Assembly (NCBI RefSeq): GCF_900106975.1
Contig: NZ_FNNU01000003.1
Coordinates: 124,001-188,000 of the forward strand
Length of the DNA stretch: 64,000 bases
Direction of reading: 5' to 3'
From: Pseudomonas kuykendallii
Lineage (GTDB): Bacteria; Pseudomonadota; Gammaproteobacteria; Pseudomonadales; Pseudomonadaceae
The notes beneath the pieces were generated by a model, which did not search any database, was not told where the DNA came from, and saw nothing but the letters and a program-made list of their open reading frames with translations. Of this stretch, positions 16,342 to 25,449 are shown in pieces. Both the position numbers and the translations under genes were made by a program. Every line of letters starts with the position of its first letter. Position 1 is the stretch's first letter.

Positions 16342-18171
16342 CTAGAGCGCCTGGTAGCGCACCGCGAGGTACACCGCCTGGCCCGGCTGGTTGTAGGTGG
16401 CGGCCGTCTCGTACTCGGCGCCGAGCAGGTTGGTGACCTTCGCCTGCAAGCGCCACTCCGGGTTCAGCCAGTATTCGCCGCGCAGATCGACGGTGGCGAA
16501 GCCGTGCAGGTCGGTGGTGTTGGCCGCGTTGTCCCAGCGACGCCCCTCGGCATGCAGCGATGCGCCGGCGCCGAAGCGACCGAAGCGGCGATCCAAATCC
16601 AGGTTGAACAGTTGCTCGGCGCGGCGCGGCAGCAGGTCGCCCTGATTGGCGCGGTCGGAACGGTTCTGCGGGTCCTGGAAGGTGGCGTTGGTCGACCAGT
16701 CCCAGCCGAGCCAGTCGCCGGCCAGGCTGAGTTCGACGCCGCGGATCACCGCTTCGTCGATGTTGTAGGCGCGCAGCCCGCTGCCGGCGTTGAAGTAGGC
16801 GATGAGGTTGTCGATCTCGTCGTAGAAGGCGTTCACCGACCAGGTGCCCCAGGCGTGCTGCCCTTCCAGGCCGAATTCGAGGTTGCGCGATTTCTCCGCC
16901 TCGAGGTCCGGATTGCCGTTCACCGGGTGATAGAACTGGTTGAAGGTCGGCGCCTTGAACGCGGTGCCGTAGCTGCTGGTGAAGCGCAGCGCATCGCTCA
17001 GCGCGAACGCCCAGCCGAGGTTGCCGGTGGTGTGGTTGCCGAACTGCTCGTTGCGGTCGCGGCGCAGGCTGAGCTGCCACTCGTTGCGCCCGAAGCTGGC
17101 CAGGTACTGGCCGAACAGCCCGTCGTTGTCGCGCGAATCCTCGCGGAACGCGGTGGTGCCGTTCACCTCGTCGTGCAGGTGGTCGTAGCCGAGCGTGAGC
17201 AGTTGGCCGCTGGCGACGCTGAAGTCGTTCTGCCAGCTGAAGCTGTCGCGACGGGTGTCGATGCGGGTATTGAAGGTGGAGCCGGAGTAGGTGTCGTTCT
17301 TGTCCTCGCTGCGGCCGGCCTGCAGGGTCATCAGCCACGGCTCCAGGGGACGATAGCGGGCGCGGGCGCCGGCGACCTTCTGCACGCCGTCGGCGTTGGC
17401 GCGGGTGCCGGAATCGTAGTCGTTGTGCGAGTTCGACTGCAGCAGGTTGCCGTCCAGCTCCAGGCCGTTGGCGAAGCGATAGCCACCGCTGAAGGTACCG
17501 GCCAGTTCACGGTAACCGTCGGCGTCGGGCTCGTAGCCGGCCGTGGCGGAGCGCGCGCTGATGCCGTCGGTGGCGTTGCTGCTGACGCCCAGGTTGTACC
17601 AGCCGTCGCGATCGCCACCGGAAACGCCGGCGCTGCCGCTGTAGCTGTCGTGGGTCCCGTAGCCGGCGGAAAGGAACGGCTTGGCGCCGCCGTTCGCATT
17701 GCCCTTGCGGGTGAAGATCTGGATCACCCCGCCGATGGCGTCCGAACCATACAGCCCCGAACGCGGGCCGCGAACCACCTCGATGCGCTCGATCAGCTCG
17801 ACCGGCAGGTTCTGGAAGGCGACATCACCGGTGGTCGCCGAACCGACGCGGACGCCATCGATCAGCACCAGCACATGGTTGGAGTTGCTGCCGCGCAGGC
17901 TGACCGAGGTGCTCTTGCCGGGGCCGCCATTGTTCACCAGGCTGACGCCGGGCACGCGACGCAGCAGTTCGGGCACCGAGGTGGCCTGGCTGCGCTCGAT
18001 CTGCTCGCGGTCGATCACCGTGGTCGCCGCGATGCCATCCTGCGAGGTGCGCGTGGCGGTGCTGACCTGTTCGTCGAGCAACAGGGGCTGTTCGGCCGCT
18101 ACGGCCAGGGAAAGCGAGGAAAAGCCCAGCAGCGAAAATGCCGCGGGCCTGAGGAAAGGCTTGCGTTTCAA
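16342..18171 (-). CDS. btuB: TonB-dependent vitamin B12 receptor
   Basis: The 609-residue outer-membrane receptor should take up cobalamin or cobinamide with TonB energy. After a signal peptide (SLLGFSSLSLAVA then AE) comes the TonB-box region LLLDEQVSTATRT, a plug domain (SVPELLRRVPGVSLVNNGG, DGVRVGSATTGD, ERIEVVRGPRSGLYGSDAIGGVI) and a barrel ending VRYQAL. The start is TTG at 18171 with GGCGGAGA eight bases upstream; the in-frame ATG at 18204 has no ribosome site. A cobalamin riboswitch about 120 bases upstream controls it, so it is probably shut off when B12 is plentiful. It heads the cob operon. Confidence 0.94.
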   Translation of the reverse strand: MKRKPFLRPAAFSLLGFSSLSLAVAAEQPLLLDEQVSTATRTSQDGIAATTVIDREQIERSQATSVPELLRRVPGVSLVNNGGPGKSTSVSLRGSNSNHVLVLIDGVRVGSATTGDVAFQNLPVELIERIEVVRGPRSGLYGSDAIGGVIQIFTRKGNANGGAKPFLSAGYGTHDSYSGSAGVSGGDRDGWYNLGVSSNATDGISARSATAGYEPDADGYRELAGTFSGGYRFANGLELDGNLLQSNSHNDYDSGTRANADGVQKVAGARARYRPLEPWLMTLQAGRSEDKNDTYSGSTFNTRIDTRRDSFSWQNDFSVASGQLLTLGYDHLHDEVNGTTAFREDSRDNDGLFGQYLASFGRNEWQLSLRRDRNEQFGNHTTGNLGWAFALSDALRFTSSYGTAFKAPTFNQFYHPVNGNPDLEAEKSRNLEFGLEGQHAWGTWSVNAFYDEIDNLIAYFNAGSGLRAYNIDEAVIRGVELSLAGDWLGWDWSTNATFQDPQNRSDRANQGDLLPRRAEQLFNLDLDRRFGRFGAGASLHAEGRRWDNAANTTDLHGFATVDLRGEYWLNPEWRLQAKVTNLLGAEYETAATYNQPGQAVYLAVRYQAL

Positions 18172-18287
18172 GGAATGGTCTCCGCCGTGCCACCCGCACG
18201 ACATAAGCAGGGAAAGGCGGCGGAGAGCAGCGACGCAGCGGCCAGGACAACGGCAGATACGCCCAGCAACGCCCTCCGCGATGCCGT

Positions 18288-18497
18288 GAACTGCGACAGG
18301 CCGGTCTCCGGGCTTGCGAGAGGAACCTTCGGGTTCCGGCGAACGCACCTTCCCATGCAGAGCACAGTGGTTAACGCGGTCGCACGACTCGCCTACCGTT
18401 GCGGGGGCAGCGCCGGAATGGTCCTTCTCGGGGTTCGAGGCAGGACGCACCGGCTTCCCTGTTTCACCCCGCCGACGTCGATCGGAGGGGCACCTGA
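18288..18497 (-). promoter_or_regulatory. Cobalamin (B12) riboswitch
   Basis: Read on the minus strand, the conserved blocks of the adenosylcobalamin aptamer appear in order: GGGAAGCCGGTG (about 18448-18459), GCTGCCCCCGCAACGGTA (18394-18411) and the B12 box AAGCCCGGAGACCGGCCTGTC (ending near 18295). Limits are approximate. It lies in the leader of btuB and by position governs the following cob genes as well; ligand binding normally lowers expression by blocking translation or transcription. Confidence 0.95.
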
Positions 18498-18675
18498 AGC
18501 AAGCCGCGAAGGGTAGAGGCTGGGCAGGAACGCGTCAATCGTCGGCATCCGGGAGCACCTGACCGGCATGTTCGGCGACCGGGATTTCGCTTCGGCAGGG
18601 ACTTTTTCCGCAGCGAACCTATCGAAACCTCTGTTACGTCCCCCGAACGAGGCCAAGGCAGGTACTGTTTCGCCC

Positions 18676-19506
18676 ATGACGACGATCCTACAAATCTCCG
18701 ACACCCACTTCGGCACCGAGCGGCCGGAGGTGGTGGCCGCGCTAGAAGACCACGTGCGCGAACACGGCGCCGACCTGCTGATTCTTTCCGGCGACATCAC
18801 CCAGCGCGCCCGCCCGGAGCAGTTCGCCGCCGCGCAGGCCTTCGTCCAGCGCCTGGAGCGCCACGGTATTCCCGACACGCTGGTGATCCCCGGCAACCAC
18901 GACATCCCGCTGTACAACGTCGTCGAACGTTTCTTAAGGCCGTACGCCAATTACCGGCGACATTTCGGCAGGGAGCTGGAACCGGTGTTCGAGAACGACG
19001 AACTGCTGGTGATCGGGCTCAACACCACCGCGCCGCGTCGCCACAAGGACGGCCTGGTGACCGCGGAGCAGGTGCGCCGGGTCTGCCAGCACCTGCGCAC
19101 CTCGGCGCCCGGCAAGTTGCGCATGGTAGTGGCGCACCAGCCGTTCGGCGCGATGGTCAGCAGCGACTTGAGCAACCTCCAGCACGGCGCCTCCCACGCA
19201 CTCAGCCGCTGGGCGGAGGCCGGGCTCGATCTCGTGCTGGGCGGGCACATCCACCTGCCCTACGTGCTCCCGCTGAGCAAGCAGTATCCGCAGCTGTCGC
19301 GAGAGATCTGGATGGTGCAGGCCGGCACCACGCTCTCGTCACGGGTGCGCGGGACCTCGCCGAACTCCTTCAACAGGCTGCGTGTGGGCAAGCCGGGCAG
19401 CAAACAGGCGTGCGTGGAGCGCTGGGACTGGCTTGACGGCCGGTTCGTGCTGGGCTCGCATTTCGAACTGGAATGGCCGGTGCCCGGCGCCGCACGGCAG
19501 GCGTGA
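18676..19506 (+). CDS. Calcineurin-like metallophosphoesterase
   Basis: The 276-residue protein has the full two-metal phosphoesterase motif set: ISDTHFG (D-x-H, residues 7-13), LSGDIT, PGNHD (about 75-79), VVAHQPFG and GGHIHLP. This arrangement matches the class III cyclic-nucleotide phosphodiesterase/Icc-like branch, but the substrate cannot be told. ATG at 18676 directly precedes the first motif; the longer open frame upstream lacks similarity. It is transcribed away from btuB. Confidence 0.92.
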   Translation: MTTILQISDTHFGTERPEVVAALEDHVREHGADLLILSGDITQRARPEQFAAAQAFVQRLERHGIPDTLVIPGNHDIPLYNVVERFLRPYANYRRHFGRELEPVFENDELLVIGLNTTAPRRHKDGLVTAEQVRRVCQHLRTSAPGKLRMVVAHQPFGAMVSSDLSNLQHGASHALSRWAEAGLDLVLGGHIHLPYVLPLSKQYPQLSREIWMVQAGTTLSSRVRGTSPNSFNRLRVGKPGSKQACVERWDWLDGRFVLGSHFELEWPVPGAARQA

Positions 19507-19532
19507 GCACGGGCACGGAGTAGAGGGTTGCT

Positions 19533-20060
19533 TCAGGGGTTGCGTGCGAGGTGATCGCCGTCGAGCACACGCTTGGCGCTCAGGTAGCTGCGCTGCCAGT
19601 AGGCATCGGCCAGCTTGTCCAGGCGAACCGTGCCGCCGCTGGACGGCGCATGCACGAAGCGCCCCTCGCCCACGTAGATGCCGGCATGGCTGACGGTGCG
19701 TCCGCCACTGGTGGCGAAGAACAGCAGATCGCCCGGCTGCAAGGCAGCGCGTGACACGCTGGGCGCGCGCAGGTTGACCAGTTCTCCGGTGGAGCGCGGC
19801 AGCTTGATGCCGGCGGCGTCGCGATAGACGAAGCCGATCAGTCCGCTGCAGTCGAAACCGCTGTCCGGCGTATTGCCACCGTAGCGATAAGGCGTGCCGA
19901 CGAGGCCGAGCGCGCGGAACAGCACGTCATCCGACGAGGGCGAGAACTGTGCGGTGGGATCGACGAATACCGGCTGGGGAGCCGAGGGCGGCGGGCTGCT
20001 GGCGCAGGCACCCAGTAGAGCGGCGATGAGTATGAGCGAGAGACGAGCCGGACAGGCCAT
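19533..20060 (-). CDS. NlpC/P60-family lipoprotein endopeptidase
   Basis: The 175-residue protein starts with a lipoprotein signal (LILIAALLGAC, Cys at about residue 19), so it is anchored to the envelope. The NlpC/P60 peptidase domain follows: GTPYRYGG, catalytic Cys in FDCSGLIGFVYR, PRSTGELV, PGDLLFF, first His in VSHAGIYVG and second in FVHAPSSGG. Such enzymes cut the gamma-D-Glu-meso-diaminopimelate bond of peptidoglycan stem peptides. A paralogue lies 77 bases upstream on the same strand. Confidence 0.94.
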   Translation of the reverse strand: MACPARLSLILIAALLGACASSPPPSAPQPVFVDPTAQFSPSSDDVLFRALGLVGTPYRYGGNTPDSGFDCSGLIGFVYRDAAGIKLPRSTGELVNLRAPSVSRAALQPGDLLFFATSGGRTVSHAGIYVGEGRFVHAPSSGGTVRLDKLADAYWQRSYLSAKRVLDGDHLARNP

Positions 20061-20137
20061 GACGGGCGATCCTTATCCTGAGTGCGGCTACTCTGCCGAC
20101 AGCCCGGCCCGGACGCAAGCCCGGGCCACGCAAGGGA

Positions 20138-20806
20138 TCAGGGGCGGTAGCTGCTCTTCGCCAGGGAAGTCTGGGCGACCAGTACGCGCTTGCCTTCCAT
20201 GAAGCTGGAACGCCAGTAGCGATCGTCCAGGCTGTCGACCCGAACTCCACCGCTGCGGCGGCTGGAGGAATGGATGAACTGGTCGTCGCCGATGTAGATA
20301 CCGGCGTGGGACACGCGGCCACGGCCACGGTTGTTGAAGAGGATGATGTCGCCCGGCTTGAGGTCGTTGCGCGCCACCAGCGGCGCGTCCAGGTTGATCA
20401 GCTCGCGGGTCGAGCGCGGCAGTTGAATGCCCGCCTCTTCGCGGAACAGGAAGCCAACGAAGCCGCTGCAATCGAAGCCGGTTTTTTCGCTCAGGCCACC
20501 GAAGCGGTAAGGCGTGCCGACCAGTTGGAAGCCGCGCTCGAGGATGCTATCGGCAAGGTCGGGCAGCTTGTAGGACTTGTCAGAGCTGAAGTGCGCGGGT
20601 TGCTCGGCAACCTCGTCGCTGGTTTCGTCAGCGTCGACATCGACGTTGGCGAAAATGGATTCGGCAGCGGTGGAGCTGCGGCTGTGAACCGGCAGGGACT
20701 GGTTCGACTCGGTTTGCAGCGAAGTTGAAGAGGTGGTGGCGCAACCGGTGACTACGAGTAACAGAGCCAAAGGCACGAGGGGTGCGAAGCGCTTAAGCAT
20801 GGGCAC
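20138..20806 (-). CDS. NlpC/P60-family lipoprotein endopeptidase (longer paralogue)
   Basis: The 222-residue protein has a lipoprotein signal (LALLLVVTGCA) and then a long Ser/Thr/acidic linker of about 60 residues, which probably spans the periplasm. The peptidase domain shows GTPYRFGG, catalytic Cys in FDCSGFVGFLFR, PRSTRELI, VSHAGIYIG and FIHSSS. It closely resembles the shorter gene downstream over the domain, so the pair is a tandem duplication. ATG at 20800 (MLKRF) is an equally possible start. Confidence 0.93.
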   Translation of the reverse strand: MPMLKRFAPLVPLALLLVVTGCATTSSTSLQTESNQSLPVHSRSSTAAESIFANVDVDADETSDEVAEQPAHFSSDKSYKLPDLADSILERGFQLVGTPYRFGGLSEKTGFDCSGFVGFLFREEAGIQLPRSTRELINLDAPLVARNDLKPGDIILFNNRGRGRVSHAGIYIGDDQFIHSSSRRSGGVRVDSLDDRYWRSSFMEGKRVLVAQTSLAKSSYRP

Positions 20807-21080
20807 GGCCGTGTCGGAAAGTTGAAGACGGCCGGACTATGCCTTCTGAACAACCCATTTGCAAATTTTATGGAACCAAATGTGACGTCAGAGTTTCGAC
20901 GAAACATCTAACCGCGCCTGAACCTTCCCGTCGCCCGCGAAGCGTCAGTTTTCGTCGAGATGTGATGCAACGCCGCCGTGATGGGGCTGGCGACATGCGC
21001 CATTTTTGTGACGCTAAATCGTTCGCTGGTGGAATCACGTTTTTTGGGGCGACGAACGGTGCGGCAATCTGTCCCGGCGA

Positions 21081-21752
21081 TCAGTGATTGGCGGTGTGCG
21101 CCAGCATCACCGACAGCTGACACAACGGCCGACCGCTCTCTTCGTGCCAGGCATTGAATGCGGCCTGCACCGCGGCGAGGTCCTTTTGGCTGGTCGGCGC
21201 CTTGTCGATCACGTCCTGGGCCTTCAGGGCGGCGACCATGTCGTCCGTGGGGATGAAGGTGTCCTTGCCGATCATCCGCAGGAAACGCGGCGCCGACAGC
21301 CCGCCAAGCTGGTTGCCGTGCTTCTTCAGGTAGGTCCACAGGCCGACGATATCGCTTTCCGGCCAATCGGCGATCAGCGCGCCGAACGAGCCTTTTTCCC
21401 GTGCCACGTCGAGGATCATCTGCGCGTTGCGCGGCACGCTCTTGAGCTTGCCCAGGTGGCGGATCAGCCGAGCGTCCTGCATCAGTCGCTCGAGGTGCTC
21501 GGCGCCCATCAGCACCACCTTTTCCGGGTCGAAGCCGAAGAACACCTGCTCGAAGGCCGGCCACTTGGCGTCCACCAGGCTGTGCTTGAGCCCGGCGCGA
21601 AAGACTCGCAGGCTGATCGTCGACAGGTAGCGGTCATCGCCGAGGGCGCGCAACTGGGCAGCGCTCAACGGCTGCGGCAAGCGCGCCTCCAGTGCCTTGG
21701 CCGAACCGAAACGGTTCAGGCAGTACTCGTGCAGCCATTTGTAATCACGCAT
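21081..21752 (-). CDS. DNA-3-methyladenine glycosylase I-family protein
   Basis: The 223-residue protein resembles adenine/3-methyladenine glycosylases of the HhH superfamily as annotated in pseudomonads. Visible blocks are DDRYLSTISLRVFRAGLKHSLVD (about residues 40-62), WPAFEQVFFGFDPEKV, and LMQDARLIRHLGKLKSVPRNAQMI. It would remove alkylated bases from DNA. It is 14 bases upstream-overlap-free of a lipoprotein gene on the same strand and may be cotranscribed with it and ttcA. The family is fairly sure; the exact damage specificity is not. Confidence 0.85.
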   Translation of the reverse strand: MRDYKWLHEYCLNRFGSAKALEARLPQPLSAAQLRALGDDRYLSTISLRVFRAGLKHSLVDAKWPAFEQVFFGFDPEKVVLMGAEHLERLMQDARLIRHLGKLKSVPRNAQMILDVAREKGSFGALIADWPESDIVGLWTYLKKHGNQLGGLSAPRFLRMIGKDTFIPTDDMVAALKAQDVIDKAPTSQKDLAAVQAAFNAWHEESGRPLCQLSVMLAHTANH

Positions 21753-21766
21753 CGGAAATCATCGGC

Positions 21767-22258
21767 TTAGCGATTTTGCATCTCGTAGGGAGCGGCGAAG
21801 CTGCCGTCGCTGACGTCCATGAACGCGGTGCCGTCGCCGCCGAGCAGCTGGAGGCGCCCGCTGAAACGGCCCTTCACGCCCCAGTCGTCGATCGATTCGA
21901 TGGTCAGGCTGAGGCGATCCTCGTCCCGGCGGAATGCCGACCAGATCGTCGTGCCGCGGCTCTTGTCGCCCTTGGACTGGATCGCGTAGCGGCTGATCAG
22001 CTTGGCGGCGGGTAGCGAATAGGTGCCCGGCTCGATGCGCTTGCCCAGGCTCCACAGCTCGATGTCGTAGCTGTCCGGGGAGTCGGGGAGATGGCCGCCG
22101 ATCACCAGATGTTCCCGGTCGCCGCCCATCTGCGCTTTCAGCCGTTGGTTGAAGGCCATCGGCTTGCCGTCGAGCTTCAGGGTCAGGTGTCCCTCTTCAG
22201 CGGAACCGCCGCAGGCAGCCAGCAACAGGCATCCCAGCACCACCAGCACAGCGCGCAT
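21767..22258 (-). CDS. Hypothetical lipoprotein
   Basis: This 163-residue protein starts MRAVLVVLGCLLLAACGGS, a textbook lipobox with Cys at residue 16. The rest is a small beta-rich domain with HLTLKLDGKPMAF near the start and GVKGRFSGRLQLLGGDGTAFMDVSDGSF near the end, compatible with an envelope-facing fold. No function is recognised. It lies between ttcA and the glycosylase gene, with gaps of 22 and 14 bases, so it is probably in the same transcript. Confidence 0.85.
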   Translation of the reverse strand: MRAVLVVLGCLLLAACGGSAEEGHLTLKLDGKPMAFNQRLKAQMGGDREHLVIGGHLPDSPDSYDIELWSLGKRIEPGTYSLPAAKLISRYAIQSKGDKSRGTTIWSAFRRDEDRLSLTIESIDDWGVKGRFSGRLQLLGGDGTAFMDVSDGSFAAPYEMQNR

Positions 22259-22280
22259 GCTCTTTCCTCATGGACAGTCG

Positions 22281-23105
22281 TTACAGGTTCATCACATCGA
22301 GGAAGCGCGGCGTGGCGCTCTCGTCGATGCGCAGGTTGGTGAAGTCGAACAGGTTGCGATCGGCCAGTTGCGAGGGCACCACGTTCTGCAAGGCGCGGAA
22401 CATGATTTCGGTGCGCCCCGGCGACTTGCGCTCCCACTCGTGCAGCATGTCCTTGACCACCTGGCGCTGCAGGTTTTCCTGGGAGCCGCACAGGTTGCAC
22501 GGGATGATCGGAAATTCCTTGAGCACCGAGTACGCCTCGATGTCCTTCTCGCTGCAGTAGGCCAGCGGGCGGATCACCACGTTGCGGCCATCATCGGCGC
22601 GCAGCTTGGGCGGCATGGCCTTGAGCGTGCCGCCGTAGAACATGTTGAGGAAGAAGGTCTCGAGGATATCGTCGCGGTGGTGCCCGAGGGCCATCTTGGT
22701 CGCGCCGATCTCGTCGGCGAAGGTGTACAGCGTGCCGCGACGCAGGCGCGAGCACAGCGAGCAGGTGGTCTTGCCCTCGGGAATCTTCTCCTTCACCACC
22801 GAGTAGGTGTCCTTCTCGACGATGTGGTACTCGACGCCGATCGACTCCAGGTAGGCGGGCAACACGTGCTCGGGGAAACCCGGCTGCTTCTGGTCCATGT
22901 TCACCGCGACGATCTCGAAACGGATCGGCGCCACCTTCTGCAGATAAAGCAGGATGTCGAGCATGGTGTAGCTGTCCTTGCCGCCCGACAGGCAGACCAT
23001 GACCTTGTCGCCGTCCTCGATCATGTTGAAGTCGGCGATGGCTTCGCCGGCCTGGCGACGCAGGCGTTTCTGCAGTTTGTTCTGATTGACCGAGAGGGTG
23101 CCCAT
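22281..23105 (-). CDS. ttcA: tRNA-cytidine(32) 2-sulfurtransferase
   Basis: The 274-residue enzyme adds sulfur to C32 of certain tRNAs using an iron-sulfur cluster. It has the PP-loop [12 protein letters not shown] (about residues 37-48), the CSLC pair near residue 117-120 and CNLCG near 205, which hold the cluster, plus [16 protein letters not shown] at 23105 (MGTLSVNQN) matches the family N-terminus; an in-frame ATG at 23141 is less likely. It leads a three-gene minus-strand group. Confidence 0.97.
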   Translation of the reverse strand: MGTLSVNQNKLQKRLRRQAGEAIADFNMIEDGDKVMVCLSGGKDSYTMLDILLYLQKVAPIRFEIVAVNMDQKQPGFPEHVLPAYLESIGVEYHIVEKDTYSVVKEKIPEGKTTCSLCSRLRRGTLYTFADEIGATKMALGHHRDDILETFFLNMFYGGTLKAMPPKLRADDGRNVVIRPLAYCSEKDIEAYSVLKEFPIIPCNLCGSQENLQRQVVKDMLHEWERKSPGRTEIMFRALQNVVPSQLADRNLFDFTNLRIDESATPRFLDVMNL

Positions 23106-23226
23106 GGCGAAAACGTCCGGCAAGTTGCGAAAGGCGCGCATTTTAAGCGCAAAACCCGCCGCCGCCCTACTCCACCCGGATATCCGGCGAGAGAGCGACG
23201 CGCCTGGCCAATGCTAAGCTCGGCGC

Positions 23227-23820
23227 ATGCTCACCGAACTCGACCCCGCGCTGGACCTTGCCGAGCACCTGCGCCTGCTGCTTGGCGAAATGCCGGACGG
23301 CTGCGGCGAATACCAGCTGATCCAGGTGCTCAGGCAGCGCCACTGCACGCACATCCCGCACCTCCCGCTCACCGACCGGCTGGTCCTGTTCCGCACTCAC
23401 TTCCTGCTGTTCAACGCGCTCTACCGCCTGCGCGACCGGCTATGGCAGGAGAAATCCGCACACCTGGCGATCGGCGCGCTGCATATCCAGTTGCTGCCCT
23501 ACCGTGCCGGCGAGGAGGCGCTGGCCGTGCACGATTCGCTGCGTGACTACTATCTGGACCTCGACCAGTTGCGGCAGGCCGGGGAAAGCGACGTGGAGGC
23601 ACTGCTCGCCAGTTTCTGGACGCGCCTGCACGGCGGCGAGGAGAAGCGCGCGGCGCTGGAGCTGTTCGAGCTGGACCGGGATGCGCCGCTGGACCTCGCC
23701 CTGATCCGCCAGCGCTATCGGCAGTTGGTGAGCCTGCACCACCCGGATCGCGGCGGCAGCACGCAGCGCCTGCAATCGATCAACCTGGCGATGGAAATTC
23801 TGACTCGCTATTACCGCTGA
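23227..23820 (+). CDS. DnaJ-related protein with C-terminal J domain
   Basis: The 197-residue protein has an N-terminal DNAJ-related region (LLLGEMPDGCGEYQLIQVLR, LFRTHFLLFNALYRLRDRL) and a C-terminal J domain with the HPD motif in LVSLHHPDRGGSTQRL near residue 177. The HPD tripeptide stimulates Hsp70 ATPase, so this is a cochaperone of DnaK type. It diverges from ttcA, whose start is about 120 bases away. Confidence 0.92.
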   Translation: MLTELDPALDLAEHLRLLLGEMPDGCGEYQLIQVLRQRHCTHIPHLPLTDRLVLFRTHFLLFNALYRLRDRLWQEKSAHLAIGALHIQLLPYRAGEEALAVHDSLRDYYLDLDQLRQAGESDVEALLASFWTRLHGGEEKRAALELFELDRDAPLDLALIRQRYRQLVSLHHPDRGGSTQRLQSINLAMEILTRYYR

Positions 23821-23975
23821 GCGTTACAGGCGGATTCGCTCTAACCCGCAGCAGGCGCGGGCTGCAGCGCCTCCTATACTGCGACATACGATCGCACCCG
23901 AATCGACCTCAGTCGCTTCGACCGCTCCATTGGCCGACTCCCGTGGCGATCGCCATAACAAGAGGAGATGCAGGC

Positions 23976-24575
23976 ATGATCAACCACGTATGGGGGCTTT
24001 TCGCCCATCCCGATCGCGAATGGCAAGAAATCCGTGGCGAGGAGGAATCCGTCAGCCACATGTACCTCACCCACGTTCTGTTACTCGCCGCCATTCCCGC
24101 CGTGTCCGCCTATATAGGCACCAGCCAGTTCGGCTGGAGTCACGGTGGCGAGCCTGCGGTTCGTCTGACCGAGGCCAGCGCGGCGCAGATGACCGTGATG
24201 TCCTACCTGGCGATGCTCGCCGGGGTCGCGGTGATGGGCGCCTTCATTCACTGGATGTCGCGTACCTACGCGGCGAGCCCGACGCTCGCCCAGTGCGTGG
24301 TGTTCGCCGCCTACACCGCCACACCGCTGTTCATCGGCGGGCTCGCCGCGCTCTATCCGAACCTCTGGCTGGCGATGGCGGTCGGCACGGTGGCGGTCTG
24401 CTACACGGCGTACCTGCTCTACGTCGGTCTGCCGACCTTCATGGGCATCTCGCGCGACGAGGGTTTCCTGTTCTCCAGTTCGGTGCTCGCGGTGGGGCTC
24501 GTCCTGCTGGTGGCGATGATCGCGCTGTCGGTGATCTTCTGGAGCATCGGCGTGGGGCCTGTCTACACCAACTGA
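23976..24575 (+). CDS. YIP1-family membrane protein, first of two
   Basis: The 199-residue inner-membrane protein has a short cytosolic head (MINHVWGLFAHPDREWQEIR) and about five hydrophobic segments, in the layout of bacterial Yip1-domain proteins. ATG at 23976 has AGGAGATG upstream. It shares with the next gene HPDR-W, SHMYLTH/SSHYLGH, the block GGLAALYPNLWLA, and the G-LP-FM-I stretch, so the two are paralogues. Function is unknown; the family is often linked to membrane trafficking in eukaryotes, but no such role is implied here. Confidence 0.88.
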   Translation: MINHVWGLFAHPDREWQEIRGEEESVSHMYLTHVLLLAAIPAVSAYIGTSQFGWSHGGEPAVRLTEASAAQMTVMSYLAMLAGVAVMGAFIHWMSRTYAASPTLAQCVVFAAYTATPLFIGGLAALYPNLWLAMAVGTVAVCYTAYLLYVGLPTFMGISRDEGFLFSSSVLAVGLVLLVAMIALSVIFWSIGVGPVYTN

Positions 24576-24596
24576 GAGGTCTCATCCTCACCTATC

Positions 24597-24617
24597 AAGC
24601 CGCCTACGGGCGGCTTT
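24597..24617 (+). terminator. Terminator after first YIP1 gene
   Basis: An 8-bp perfect stem AAGCCGCC (24597-24604) and GGCGGCTT (24609-24616) encloses TACG and ends in a short T run, 22 bases after the stop codon. It separates the two YIP1 genes into different transcripts or reduces read-through. Confidence 0.65.
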
Positions 24618-24743
24618 CGCGTCTGCCGATACCGTTCGCCGGGTAAAACGGCCAATCGATGAACCCTGCTTTTCCTCGAAACGTCTACTGGTTAAGCCGG
24701 CCCATTGGGTACGGGGACAACAACACGTTTGAGGAGAAACACC

Positions 24744-25406
24744 ATGACTCCACATTTCGTATCGCTGATGACCCATCCTGACCGGGCCTGGGTCGATATC
24801 CGCAACGAAGAGCAGGCCAACAGCTCGCATTACCTGGGACATCTGTTCCTGCTCGCATTGATTCCGGCGATCTGCCTGTTCGTCGGCACCACCATCACCG
24901 GCTGGACCCTGGTGGAAAACGAGACCGTCCGCCTGGACAGCAGCAGCGCCCTGCAATTGAGCGTGCTGCTCTATCTGTCGTCGCTGTTCGGCGTGTTCCT
25001 GATGGGCGCTTTCGTGCGCTGGATGACCCGCACCTTCGACGCCCGTCCGACGCTCAACCAGTGCATCGGCTTCGTCGCCTACATGGTCACGCCGCTGTTC
25101 CTCGCCGGGCTCGCCGCGCTGTATCCGAGCCGTTGGCTGGCGGTGATCGTCCTGCCCATTGCTGCGGCGTATTCGGCCTACCTGCTGTTCATCGGCCTGC
25201 CGAAGTTCATGCGCATCCCGCGGGAGAAAGGCATGCTGTTCTCCGCCTCGGTGCTCGGCGTCGGCATCCTGATGCTGGTCCACACCCTGGTCAGCATGAT
25301 CCTGTTCTGGATGCTGATGCTGCAGCCGACCTACGAACGTACCGCGCCGGACCAGGCCTATCCGACCGTCCAGGAACGTCCGAACGAAGTGCCCAAAGGG
25401 CTTTGA
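24744..25406 (+). CDS. YIP1-family membrane protein, second of two
   Basis: The 220-residue membrane protein is a tandem paralogue of the gene before it, with the same head (MTPHFVSLMTHPDRAWVDIR), VFLMGAFVRWMTRTFDARPTLNQC and LAGLAALYPSRWLAVIV blocks, but a longer C-terminal tail (DQAYPTVQERPNEVPKGL). ATG at 24744 has GAGGAG nine bases upstream. About five membrane segments are visible. No specific function is known. Confidence 0.88.
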   Translation: MTPHFVSLMTHPDRAWVDIRNEEQANSSHYLGHLFLLALIPAICLFVGTTITGWTLVENETVRLDSSSALQLSVLLYLSSLFGVFLMGAFVRWMTRTFDARPTLNQCIGFVAYMVTPLFLAGLAALYPSRWLAVIVLPIAAAYSAYLLFIGLPKFMRIPREKGMLFSASVLGVGILMLVHTLVSMILFWMLMLQPTYERTAPDQAYPTVQERPNEVPKGL

Positions 25407-25449
25407 TCCTTCCCTCCTCTGGCATAATGGCGCTCCCCAGGAGTGCCTT

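Noticed and set aside
18204..18204. ATG at 18204 as btuB start
   Set aside because: No ribosome site upstream; TTG at 18171 has one and directly begins the signal peptide.
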